DNA of 64,000 bases from Ampelocalamus luodianensis (taxonomy: Eukaryota > Streptophyta > Magnoliopsida > Poales > Poaceae). Every line of letters begins with the position of its first letter. Positions within the stretch are counted from its first letter, which is position 1. Under the pieces are notes generated by a model. The model ran no database searches and was not told where the DNA came from. It saw only the letters and a list, made by a program, of their open reading frames with translations. The stretch covers positions 5,498,407 through 5,562,406 of the forward strand of contig CM070623.1 in the NCBI GenBank assembly GCA_036346255.1, written 5' to 3'. Shown one piece after another: positions 8,541-19,019 of this stretch. A program made the position numbers and the translations under genes.

Positions 8541-11500
8541 ATGGACCAAACTGGATGTATGGTGTGAACCGTGTGAGTCAAGAGTACATTAATGGCGTGG
8601 TTGCTTTTAGAAGAGTCGCGAGCGAGGATATGTTGAAGAAGGGATAAAATTTATGTACTGTCCATGCATTGATTGCGATAATCAAGATGTTTACCAACCC
8701 GTATGAGATAGAAGCACACTTGATTTGAAGGGGTTTCAAAAAGGGTATACATGTTGGACCAGTCACGATGAAGAGCGACAGGAAGTTAGTAATAACGACA
8801 TCGCCGAGGAAGTCAACGATATGCCGGATGTCAACGATATGCCGGATGTAGACTGTGCTTTTGATGAGGATAGGTCACACGATGACAATCTGGATCAGAT
8901 GCTACGCGATGCAGAAGAGAACTACAGTGAGAGAGAGTTTTGTAAATTCGAGCGCTTAATGGAGGACTTGGTGAGACCTTTGTTCCCTGGCTGCAAGCCG
9001 GAATATACAAGGTTGTCAACCGTGATTGAACTGCTTAAATTAAAAGCAAGTAATGGTTGGTCCAATAAGAGTTTCACGGCGTTGTTAGGTCTCCTAGCGG
9101 ACATTCTTCCGGAGGGAAACGTGTTGCCCAACACCACCTACCAAGCAAAGAAGGTTCTTTGTCTATTGGGAATGGAAGTAGAAAGAATACATGCATGTCC
9201 GAACGATTGTATTCTCTACCGTAAAGAGTATGCAGACATGCATGTATGCCTGCAGTGCAAAGCATCCCGATACAAGCATCGAATCATCTGCTAGGTTGAA
9301 GCAAGGACCTCTGCTAAGATGTTGTGGTATCTGCCTGTGATCCCACGTTTGAAGCGTTTATTTGCGAACCCAAAAGAGGCAAGATTGGTGCGTTGGCACT
9401 CAGAGAACCGTAAGAAAGATGGAAAGCTAAGACACCCTGTTGATTCTCGCCGGTGGAGAAACTTCGATCGAGCTTGAAGAGTTCGGTGCGAAACCAAGGA
9501 ACATAAGGTTAGGGTTGAGTACGGATGGAATGAATCCTTTCGATAACATGAGCGGCCGACATAGCACTGGCTGTGAATCTATGCATGTACAACCTTCCTC
9601 CTTGGTTGTGTATGAAGTGGAAGTACATTTTGATGTCACTACTTATCCAAGGGCGAAACAACCTAGGAATGATATTGATGTGTACCTAGCACCATTCTTT
9701 GGAAGATCTTGTGACACTGTGGAGCGAAGGGGTGCAGTATGGGATGCGTACAAGCGAGAACTTCACTTTACACGCCATGTTGTTCTGCACCATCAATGAT
9801 TTTCCTACTGGGTAACTGTCGGGCTTGATACAAAAGGAGCCAAAGCTTGTCCGCACCGCTTAGATGCTACAGAGTATATGGCTAAACAACTCACATAAAA
9901 CTGTGTATACGCGTCACGTAGGTTCCTTCCAAGGAGTCACCATACCGGAAGATGAAGAAACAATTGACGGAAATAAAGAGGATGGTTCGGCTCCAAGGGC
10001 TTTTAGAGGAAAGATGTCTATGATATGGTTAAGGATATCGATGTTGTGCTTGGGAAGGGATGTCAATAAGAACCCGTCGAAAGAACATCCGGAAGAAGCG
10101 GTCAATTTTTGGGACTTGCCTTATTGGGAGCACTTAGAAGTTCGCCACTGCATCGACGTTATGCATGTGGAGAAGAATGTATATGATAGCTTGATTGGTC
10201 TCTTACTGAACATTAGTGGCAAAACAAAGGATGGTGTTAACGCACGACGAGACTTGGTCGATATGAACATAAGGACCGAGTTAGCACCGCAAGAGATCGT
10301 CTGGAGACGAACGTACCTCCCAAACTTGCTACACTCTGTCCAAGGTCGAGAGAAATGAACTGTGCCAGAGCTTGCATGGTGTGAAAGTCCCGTCTGGTTA
10401 CTCTGCTAACATTAAGAAACTTGTTTCTATGCAAGATTTGAAATTAATTGGTATGAAGTCGCATGATTGTCATGTGCTGATGACACAAATTCTTCCTGTT
10501 GCAATTAGGAGTATCTTGCCGAACAAGGTCCGAGTGGCAATCTTAAGGCTGTGTTATTTCTTCAACTCAATTGCTCAGAAGGTCATCGATCCCCAAGGAC
10601 TAGATGCTCTGCAGGCCGAGGTGGTGACGACTCTATGTCATCTTGAGATGTATTTCCCTCCGTCATTTTTCGATATCATGGTCCATCTCGTTGTTCACCT
10701 TGTGAAAGAGATAAAGATATGCGACCTGTGTTCCTCGTCATATGTACCCGTTCGAGAGGTACATGGAATTCTCAAGTCCTACGTACGGAATCGATCTCGA
10801 CCGGAGGGCAGCATCATCGAAGGTTATGCAACGGAAGAGGTTATTGAGTTCTGCGTCGACTATATGGCTCAGGTGGATCCGATAGGTGTGCCTCTATCTC
10901 GTCATGAGGGGAGACTGGATGGTATCAGGACTATCGGAAGGAAATCAATCACTCCCGATCTGGATACATACGCTCAAGCCCATTTCATGGTCTTGCAACA
11001 CATGACTGAAGTGTCCCCGTACATCGACGAGCACAAAGACATGGTACGCCAACAGAATCCAAACCGGTCGGAGGTTTGGATCATGAGAGAGCACAACCGT
11101 CAATTCAACGGATGGTTAAAGGTGAGAATCACTGGGAGGTCATCAAGTGATGATACATTGCTATGGTTGGCACAAGGGCCACAATTTACAATTGTCACAT
11201 GGCAAGGATATGACATAAATGGGTACACATTTTATACGACAACTCAGGATAGGAAGAACACAGTCCAGAACAACGGTGTCCGCATAGATGCATTCAGTAC
11301 CGATGGGCTGAGGAGCTCGTACTATGGGCAAATAGAGGAGATATGGGAGCTCGACTATGTGCTTTTCAAGATCCCCCTATTTCGGTGCCATTGGGTCCAT
11401 CTCCCACACGTGAAGGTTGATAAGTACGACGTCACTACCGTGGACCTTGAACGTATCGGATACAAAGACGAACCATTCGTACTGGCTAATCAAGTTGTTC

Positions 11501-11661
11501 AAGTATTCTATGTAACCGACCGGCAAATAAGAAACGCCACGTAGTTCTTCATGGAAAAGAAGGATTGTCGAGTTGAGAATGTAGTGGACGAGGAAGAATA
11601 CAATCAATTTGACGAGTTGCCTCCTTTCGAGATGGCATCGAGCTCGAGGAAGAACCAGTGA
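8541..11661 (+). pseudogene. CACTA tnp2-family transposase, decayed
   Basis: The N-terminus at 8541 reads MDQT, then after a frame slip MYGVNRVSQEYINGVVAF, the Transpos_assoc start. YTCWTSHDEE follows at about 8745. The tnp2 core is seen as RNIRLGLSTDGMNPFDN (9500-9550), DIDVYLAPFFG (9670-9705), DLPYWEHLEVRHCIDVMHVE (10110-10170) and NVYDSLIGLLLNISGKTKDG. DUF4218-like PPSFFDIMVHLVVHLV...PEGSIIEGYATEEV lies at 10655-10840, and DUF4216-like FKIPLFRCHWVHLPHVKVDK at about 11365-11425. A stop at 11542 interrupts a tail that continues with VENVVDEEEYNQFDELPPF to 11661. Frameshifts near 8555, 8700, 9300-9440, 9800-9860 and 10358 show it is non-functional. The protein would cut the element ends. Confidence 0.88.
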
Positions 11662-11949
11662 GGAAGCTAGCTATATGCGCGTCGATCATCATGAAGGGCT
11701 ATATTTTAATTAAGAATTTAATCCATTGTAATTAATTTATTCTATAACATCATGTGTTATGGACTTGTAATCTCTCATATATTTTGATATTGATATCAAT
11801 GTGGGCGTTCATCGTAACGACAATTGGTTTTGAAGTAAAATGTGTTATGAGCTTGTCTTCATATATACTTGTCACCAGGTTTTATCATCTCTCATATATT
11901 TTGATATTGATGTGAATGTGGATGTTCATTGTAATTGATAATTGTGCTG
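11662..11949. other. AT-rich 3' region of tnp2
   Basis: Two diverged copies of a segment containing 'atctctcatatattttgatattgat' style sequence lie at about 11770-11830 and 11885-11945. This is probably the 3' untranslated region of the transposase gene. No further gene. Confidence 0.4.
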
Positions 11950-12275
11950 AGCTATCACGCAGCGGTTCTATTATATAACCGTCGTGATAATGAATCCTGA
12001 GCAGTTCTAATATAGAACCGTCTGTGATATGAGATTATCTCGAGCGGTTCTATTTCAGAACCGTCTGTGATAGCCCGACAAAACCAATAGCCAATCTGTG
12101 ATAAGAGTTTATCACAGACGGTTCTATACACAAACCGTCTGTGATATGAGTTTATCACGACGGTTTAAATACCGCCGTCGTGATATGGGCGTATCCTGAC
12201 GGTTATTAGATAGAGCCGTCTATGATTACTTATCAAAGACGGTTTTATTAAAGAACCGTCGTGATAGCCTCTTAT
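11950..12275. repeat. Internal array of CACTA sub-terminal repeats
   Basis: Repeats of 'tatcacagacggttcta' and 'aaccgtctgtgat', the same motif as at both ends of the element, occur here in the middle, between the two genes. It is followed by a candidate transcription start region for the second gene (GC-rich leader from 12290). This may be a regulatory copy of the end array or the remains of a second CACTA end fused inside. Confidence 0.75.
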
Positions 12276-12519
12276 AAGGTGGGAACCGCTAGGTTTTCCT
12301 CACTCGTCCCTTCCTCTCCCGCACTTCGAGTTTATCGCGCGCTCCTTTGCCTCCTCTAGGGCTCCGTTCACGCCGCCTCGACCTCGACACTGCCGCCCGA
12401 CCTCGGCGCGCGCTCGACCTCGGTGCCGCCGCTCCCGACCTTGGCGCCCCCGACCTCGACACTGCCGCCCCGACCTCGGTGCCGCCACTCCCGACCTTGG
12501 CGCCCCCGACACCGCCGCC

Positions 12520-12960
12520 TCCGACCTCGGTGACCGACACTAGGTTGTGCTCTTACTCGTCACCTCCTCTCCCTCGCACCTCCCTTGCTCTGTGATGGGT
12601 TCTGTTGATGCTCTGTGATGGGCTCTGTGATGGGTCCGACCTCGGCGACCGACACTAGGTTGTGCTCTTACTCGTCACCTCCTCTCCCTCGCACCTCCCT
12701 TGCTCTGTGATGGGCTCTGTGATGGGTCCGACCTCGGCGACCGACACTAGGTTGTGCTCTTACTCGTCACCTCCTCTCCCTCGCACCTCCCTTGCTCTGT
12801 GATGGGTTCTGATGATGCCTTGTTGATGCTCTGTGATGGGCTCTGTTGATGCTCTGTGATGGTTCTGATGATGCCTTGTTCATGCTCTGTGATGGTCTCT
12901 GTTGATGCTCTGTGATGGGTTCTGATGATGCCTTGTTGATGCTCCGTGATGATAGTCAAA
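12520..12960. repeat. GC-rich minisatellite in CACTA intergenic region
   Basis: A unit containing 'gacctcggcgaccgacacta', 'ctcttactcgtcacctcc' and 'ttgctctgtgatgggctctg' is repeated about three times (starting near 12512, 12638 and 12727). Short copies of 'tgttgatgctctgtgatgg' follow. It follows a Pro/Ala-coding-like GC-rich stretch (12340-12530). Open frames across it are repeat translations, not genes. Confidence 0.65.
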
Positions 12961-13030
12961 ATCTGAAATCATATAGATATTTACAAACAGACTTGAGCTC
13001 TTGTACTCTTTGTTTTGCAGTTATAGCGGA

Positions 13031-13350
13031 ATTAAGATACACTTGTATGTTTTCTGTGATGATAGCCAAAATCTGAAATCAAATAGATGATTAGAAACTA
13101 GACTTGAGCTTAAGCATATTTGTATTCTCAATCTATCAATTGGGCTTATTGTTGATATAAATTAAGATACACTTGTATGTTTTCTTTTATGATAGCCGAA
13201 ATATGAAATCAAATAGATGATTAGAAACAGGACTTGAGCTTAAGCATATTTATATTCTCAATCTGTCAATTGGGCTTATTGTTGATATAAATTAAGATAC
13301 ACTTGTATGTTTTCTGTGATGATAGCCGAAATCTGAAATCAAATAGATGT
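13031..13350. repeat. 130-bp tandem repeat, 2.5 copies
   Basis: Units begin with 'attaagatacacttgtatg' at 13031, 13161 and 13291, giving a 130-bp period. Each contains 'gatagccaaaatctgaaatc' or a close variant. The third unit is partial. This is non-coding sequence within the CACTA element upstream of its second gene. Confidence 0.8.
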
Positions 13351-13783
13351 TCTGTTTATAGAATGTTTTATGTGTTGTAGTTTGAGCTCAAGATCTATTT
13401 TGTAATTATCAAAATTGATTGGTGAAGAGATTTTGACAGAGGACTGAGATTGCAAAGACTATGTCTTATGCAATTTGTTTGTCAACTGAGAGCAATTTGT
13501 CAGCAAAAAATGCATTTGAGGGTTCGTTTTGATTGCCATGGCATCTTAAATGCATTTTCTTCTAATTTTGGATATATCAATTAACTGATAACCTCTCATT
13601 CTAGACATGTAAGATTGTTGTTGCGATATGACTCATTTAGCAATTGAATTTTTTTGTTGAGTTGTGACTTGGTTCATTTAACTTGATATCGATCGGTTTG
13701 TTTTCTTCGGTGTGCTTAACCCTCGGCCCTGGCCTGGGTAGTAATATATCCCAAACTAATTATATAGATAGCAAGTAAGCGAG

Positions 13784-16780
13784 ATGGCAGAGGCACCATC
13801 TTCCCCGCCGTCGCCGACGCCGCAGACGACAATGACACGAAAGCGAGATGGCAGAGGAGAATCGAAGATGCTCAGGGCCGGCCGGTCATCATGGAGGTTA
13901 GTGAGTTTGGGGTCCTCTGCGTCCCAAGAGCTCGGCGCGAGATTCGGACCATGTGCGGGATACTTGCGAGGAAACGGGTCCCCATCACCACACCAAGGTG
14001 GAAGGATCGGCGAAGAAGCGAGAGGCGCGCGTGGGCGAACTATTACAAAAGTTCACTATCCCGAAGCGGACATGGCACGCGTGGAACGGACAGCGATGCT
14101 CACGATCGATAAATCGTGGAGGACGTTCAAGAGCATTCTTGTCACGAAGTACGTGAACACGGTCGACGCCCTTCGCAAGTACGGATTCTTGACGCAAGAA
14201 ACATCGGACGCCTTTGTTGCTATGAAGACGACGCCCGAATTTAACGAGCAAAGTGCGCACACAAAGCTCTCGGACACGAAACACTCATCCGCATGCATCG
14301 GCACCACCGATATGCGAGAAAATATGATGAATGGGCGCGACGGAGGACAACGCGTTTCACGATGTCACGCACTCCGCGTTCCTAGCCCGGTTAAGCGAGG
14401 CAAAAGTCTCGTCTTGAGAAGCATCTCTTTCACAAACCCAGAGATTTGAGGAAGTGTCTCAACGCTTGGTAAGTATGTCGAACTACCTAGTTAATAACTC
14501 CATATATAACTTTATAGTGTCTATAATAACATGATAACTTCTTGCGCGTGAATTATGCGCCAAACTTCCCAAGGCTCCTTCCATGTAGACGAGGAGAAGG
14601 ATATACTCTCTACGACCCGGGAAACAAGGAACACACTGGTCGCACGCGAGGTCTTGGGGTTAACGTACCATGGAGTCATGGATTCGCACGACTCATCGCA
14701 CGTATAGGAGTAGGAAGAGATCTAAGGCGAACGCGAGGACCGGTTGAGTACGGATGATTCTTGAAAGTTTGAAGGAAAGCTGGTAGCATTGCGAGGATCA
14801 AATGAATCAACTCCTCACCGATCGCGATGCAAGCCGCCTCGTTAATTTGGGAGCCACCTGCCGACATCGAGTAGCGTCGCGTCCACGCATACTTACGACA
14901 TGACGATGTCCAATTACCGATAGACGAGATCAAGGTAATGTACATCTATGGAATGCGGCAAAGATAGACCTATAGGACACCTTAGCTAATTGCATATCGT
15001 TTTGTAGGAGCCGACGGCCTGCAAGCTCGTAGTGAGGTTAGTTGGGTCCATTTCTGTTGAGGTGGGCGGGGATGGTGCATCCATACCGGGAAGGGGTAGT
15101 GCAAAGACGGTGTCCAGTGGCGCGAGGTTACGCCGAGTGGAGGTGGACATGGTACATGAACATTTCATGGCCGTCCCGCTGGAGATTCGCCCGAACGAAG
15201 AGATCACAACACTAGGGGATGCTGTGCATAGTTTTATCCAGTGGCCCAAGAAGTACATCGTCCTGGACCCAGCAGTGCCGCGATCTCAACACGACCATTC
15301 CTCTCCAACGGGACCTCCATGACTCCACCTCATATTTCGCCTCGAAGGCCACCTTTCGGTTCCCTTGAGAAGACATCGAAGGAACAAGAAAAGCGTGTCA
15401 CCGTGTCGGGTCCCGAGTCGTCTCGCAAGAAGACGCTGCCAATGCTTAAGACCAAATCGAAATCGACGAAGGCGCCTCTCATGTCCGGCAAGTCGGGAAT
15501 ATCCGGGAAGTACATCCTCGGAAAACCGTGTGCTCCCACGCAGTATTAGGGCGTGCTGGATATGCTTGTCAGGCTTTGCATGCCTGGTACTTGGATAGGA
15601 CCAAAAGGAGGGTGCGACATGGAATCACCGTCGATACGAGCATAAGCATTTCTTCAACGGGACGAACCACTTCGTCGTGGGCTTCAACGACCTATATGAC
15701 CTATTCAACCTCGTTGGCCTTGACGCCTCGCTTCTACGATGTTGGACACTGTGAGTGCATACAATCAAGTTCTACATTCACGTAATACCGATAAATATCA
15801 CAACTCATTTCTTATGTATAGATACATGATGAAAAATGTCTAGGACTGGAAAGAACCGGTGGGTTTCCTCGACCCACATGTGGTATCATTGCAAACCATC
15901 CAAACAGACTCGTCCTTCGTCGAGAAATACATAACACGTGCATTGCTTCGTCGTGAGAACACGAAGTACATCGTGGTGCCCTACAATCAGGGGTAAGTGT
16001 CACTACTTGCTCTACTTTATACACAGCACGAACTCAGGTTTAATGACTATAGTGACATACATGAGTAGGTACCACTGGATCCTTTTAGTCATCATACCAA
16101 AGAGGAACCATGTGATATACCTTGATTCCCTAATCCGCAACAACCACGACTTGACATTCTAGGAGGAATACTCAAGCAGTATGCTCATTTCCTTCATACA
16201 TAAATCTATTTTAGTCTTCATTAGTTTGAAATGGTCGAGATAAGTTTTGGAATCATGTAGGTCGCTCATCGACTATGTTGCCAACAAAGGAATATACGAT
16301 GGAAAGAGCGCCAACTAACACAGGACAAAATTTCCGATCACGCTATAATACGATAATCCTATATCATACTTCATAATAACGCATCTCGAATCGATATATG
16401 TAATTCTATTTTTGCAATTGCACTTGACAAAAAAATGATGAGTTATGTGCAATCTACGTTTGCCATCATATGGAGCAAATCATTAGAGCTAGGAAGAAGG
16501 ATCCGAGGTTTGTGAATCTCCAAATAATTATTTTCTAATTATAAAATTAAATATATATGCATAACACTTTACTCTTGCTAGCGACAGGCTTGAATATAGA
16601 ATTAGATGGACTCCTTGATAATGAGATCAAGGACATTCGAGGAAGCTCTGCACTTTATCATATCGATATAATTAAGGACAGGAGAATTTCACTCAGCTGC
16701 GAGACCCAGTGCATCACCGACACTTCTCAATCACTGCAAACAATTGACTCAATTGTAATCCAATTTATTTTGTAACAATA
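13784..16780 (+). pseudogene. CACTA second gene: Transposase_24-like plus Ulp1 (C48) protease-like domain, decayed
   Basis: The frame opens with MAEAPSSPPSP at 13784. Positions 14095-14320 read WRTFKSILVTKYVNT, YGFLTQETSDAFVAMKTTPE and FNEQSAHTKLSDTKHSSA, the pattern of the plant En/Spm Transposase_24 family. Positions 15010-15290 read like the linker seen before protease domains in these proteins (EIRPNEEITTLGDAVHSFIQ, then WPKKYIV). The Ulp1-like region spans about 15640-16500: FLDPHVV, EKYITRALLRRENTKYIVVP, HWILLVIIPKRNHVIYLDSL (catalytic His and Asp context), and CAIYVCHHMEQIIRARKKDP at 16446, whose first Cys fits the catalytic position. Frameshifts and splice-like gaps break the chain. 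In the family these C48-type domains are deSUMOylating-protease relatives; their role in transposons is unclear. Confidence 0.75.
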
Positions 16781-16939
16781 CTTGAACAAATATGATCTTT
16801 TGTAATTTATTTTGAGTAATGATCGATTCGGTTTATCGACAATTGATTATATGTGATGTATCTGCTTTTTGCATGCTTGTTTTCAGAGGGTATGGCTAGC
16901 AATTCTGAGGCTAGCCAAAAATCGATAAAAATGTAATTA

Positions 16940-17349
16940 GTTTAATGAACTATCACGACGGTTTTTATAAAAGCGATGCAGAAGACAGAGTATCACGAGC
17001 GGTTCTAAAAACGTGCGTGAAGTCGAGTATCACGACGGTTTTACAAAGAACCGCTGCGATACTCGACTTCCTGAGCGTTCGTATCGAACCGCTGCGGAAG
17101 ATAGAGTATCACAGCGGTTTTTACATAGAACCGCCTGCGTGATACTCGACTTCCTGAGCGCTTTGTGTCCGGCAACCGCCTGCGATACTGCTTTCATAGA
17201 CGTTGTTGAGAAAACCATCTGTGATATTCATATCACGACGGTTTCGACCGCCGTGATAACCACTGTTATCGAGACCCACTTTTTGATTTCGCTCAAAACT
17301 GCTCGTGATGACGTTCGAACCGTTTGTGATGGATTTTTCTGTAGTAGTG
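16940..17349. repeat. 3' sub-terminal repeat array of CACTA
   Basis: Copies of 'tatcacgacggttt', 'gaaccgctgcgatactcgac' and related motifs in both orientations lead to the terminal TTTTTCTGTAGTAGTG. The motif is a diverged form of the 5' array (cagacggtt/cgacggtt). Confidence 0.75.
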
Positions 17350-17403
17350 CTTTAAAATTAAATTTGAAAAAGGATTAATTAATAAAAAAAGTTTGAATTA
17401 AGA
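17350..17403. mobile_element. Right end of the split MITE with its target duplication
   Basis: The sequence ctttaaaattaaatttgaaa through 17394 is the inverted repeat of 7088-7145. It is followed by GAATTAAGA (17395-17403), the second copy of the 9-bp target duplication seen at 7079-7087. This proves the CACTA element landed inside the MITE. Confidence 0.8.
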
Positions 17404-17412
17404 TTACATTAT

Positions 17413-17620
17413 GGGACTGTCTATTCATAAGTTGTGTGGAATTTAAGTTTAAGTCACTTGTTATGACCATTGGATCAATATCCAATCATATGACATCCAT
17501 TGGATCAATATCCAATAATATAACAATCATATGACACACCAATCTCTACACAAATCCAATGGTCACAACAAGTGACTTAAACTTAAAAAAATTTCAGATA
17601 ACTTAAAACTAGCAAAACCG
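17413..17620. mobile_element. MULE-type MITE, 208 bp, TSD TTACATTAT
   Basis: Perfect 9-bp duplications TTACATTAT flank it (17404-17412, 17621-17629). The inverted repeat arms contain 'aagtttaagtcacttgt' ... 'accattggat' on the left and their reverse on the right. Two direct copies of 'attggatcaatatccaat' lie in the loop. It is non-coding. Its left duplication abuts the right duplication of the neighbouring MITE, so the two inserted side by side. Confidence 0.8.
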
Positions 17621-17639
17621 TTACATTATACTATGTCAC

Positions 17640-17966
17640 ATATGCATTCATCTAGACCAATGTTATTGTTGAGACCATGTGACCGTACAATCTACAGTCG
17701 ATCAACCAACAATACTATAAGTGTAACTCCATGGTTCCAATCAATCAACACAACAATTCAAGACCATGTGACGGCGAACGGCCAGATGTGGATCGCATTG
17801 TGGTCTGTTGTAGTTGGATTCAACCCCTCCTCCCAAGGCCCCTTCCCTGATTTCTGCCACATGTACACACAGATCTCATAGCAGCCCTCTCCCCAAACAG
17901 CCTTCTTCCTCCCCTCTCGCCTCCTATGCTCCCCTGCCACAGCCGACGCCGGTCAGATCTCCGACC
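17640..17966 (+). other. 5' flank / leader of the trihelix pseudogene
   Basis: AT-rich DNA passes into a C-rich leader (17815-17966, ctcccc-type tracts) directly before the ATG at 17967, as in GC-rich grass 5' UTRs. No separate gene. Confidence 0.4.
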
Positions 17967-18617
17967 ATGGACGATGACACCGCTGTGTCTGTGTCACCCT
18001 CGCCCTCCCAGTCGTGCTCCCCCTCCACTCCCCCCGTGGCCAACCCTATCACCGTCGCCGCCGCGCCCCCTAACCACCTCGCTGTGGCCATCGCCATGCG
18101 AAAGCACAGCCCCTCCAGCCACATCGGAGGGGACAACATGGAGGACCCGTGGAGCGACAGAGGCACCTCCACCCTGATCAACGCTTGTGTGTACCGCTTC
18201 GTCGCGCTAGGCCGCGGCAGCCTTCGCCACACGTAGCGACATGCGGTCACCAAGGTCGTCACCTCCTGGACAGCTACTCCAAGCTGCCCAAGTCCGACGT
18301 CCAGTGCAAGAACCACATCGACAACCTCAAGAAGAAGTACAAGGTCGAGAAGGCCAAGTATGACTCTTCCCGACCATTCTTCCATCGCCTTGACTCCTCC
18401 TTGCCCCACCCACAAGCTCGGGGCAGTTCTCGGCAAGGCAGCAATTCATCCTCCAACCCCTGCCACCCGGAGCACCGTGCCTATGGCGCCGTGTGTCAAC
18501 TATCCATACCGCACCCGCATGCCGCTCTTGCCCTCGGTGGGGGTGAAGCGGAGGCTGCCTTGGCCGCCCCAGGCATCGGCATCGTCGGAGTCGTCCGATG
18601 GCTTCCCACCAGGAGGC
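17967..18617 (+). pseudogene. Trihelix transcription factor (ASIL-like) pseudogene
   Basis: The start reads MDDDTAVSVSPSPSQS, then MEDPWSDRGTSTLINA and RFVALGRGSLR, the first helix region of a trihelix (GT/Myb-SANT-like) DNA-binding domain. After a frameshift near 18230 and loss of the KHW..VA stretch, another frame gives YSKLPKSDVQCKNHIDNLKK, then KYKVEKAKYDSSRPFFHRLD. A second frame change near 18400 leads to HKLGAVLGKAA and SVGVKRRLPWPPQASASSES. These match plant ASIL1/2-like trihelix proteins in order. The C-terminal coiled-coil half is absent: the copy stops at about 18617 where a MITE-like element begins. Two frameshifts and the truncation make it a pseudogene. In plants such proteins repress seed-maturation genes; this copy should not. 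Confidence 0.8.
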
Positions 18618-18622
18618 GAGAC

Positions 18623-19010
18623 CAGGTTTTTTTTATCGGGATAATCTTTTTACCGGGGGTCCCGATACAGGCGATAGAACCAAAAATCGAAAAACTTCGG
18701 TCAATTTTGGCCTAAATTTTCATTTTTTTTTTGAATTTTTTGGATTTTAAATTAAAAAAATTCAAATTCAAACAAAAATCATCAAATGAGCTAGTTATCA
18801 AGATGTTCATATAGACTATTGATTCAAATGGGCTTATATTATTACACTCATTCATCAATTGAACAAAATTTGATTAAATTTGATTTTTTTTGGACAAAAT
18901 TTATTCAAACCGGCCAAATTCTGAGCCAGTTTGAATCCTAACCGGACCCCCCTGGCAGAACCGATAAAATCGGTTATCGGCCGATAACCGGGCGATAAAA
19001 AAATCCCTGT
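18623..19010. mobile_element. MITE-like element with TTTTTTATCG ends
   Basis: The left end reads ccaggttttttttatcggg and the right end in reverse reads acagggatttttttatcgcc, so the terminal repeat is about 18 bp and imperfect. GAGAC occurs on both outer sides (18618-18622 and 19011-19015). The interior is AT-rich with 'gataaccg' / 'cggttatc' motifs near the right end. It truncates the trihelix pseudogene. Family not named with confidence. Confidence 0.55.
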
Positions 19011-19019
19011 GAGACAGGG

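Larger units (their letters stand above)
7398..17349 (+). mobile_element. CACTA (En/Spm-type) transposon, 9,952 bp, TSD CTT
   Basis: The 5' end is CACTACTACAAAACAG and the 3' end in reverse is CACTACTACAGAAAAA, a 13-16 bp terminal inverted repeat of the CACTA superfamily. Three-base duplications CTT flank it (7395-7397, 17350-17352). Removing it rejoins the two halves of a MITE, which confirms the borders independently. Sub-terminal arrays of 'tcacagacggtt' and its reverse lie at both ends, the expected binding sites for a TNPA-like protein. It carries a tnp2-family transposase gene and a second gene with Transposase_24-like and Ulp1-like parts, both decayed. An additional sub-terminal-like array lies in the middle (11950-12275). 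Confidence 0.92.

Noticed and set aside
12289..12595. Alanine/proline-rich frames in the CACTA element
   Set aside because: They translate a GC-rich minisatellite and leader; no domain and both strands open.
7398..17349. Two separate tandem CACTA elements
   Set aside because: Considered because of the internal array at 11950-12275, but no internal TIRs or TSD exist and the outer ends share one CTT duplication, so one element is reported and fusion is kept as a hypothesis.
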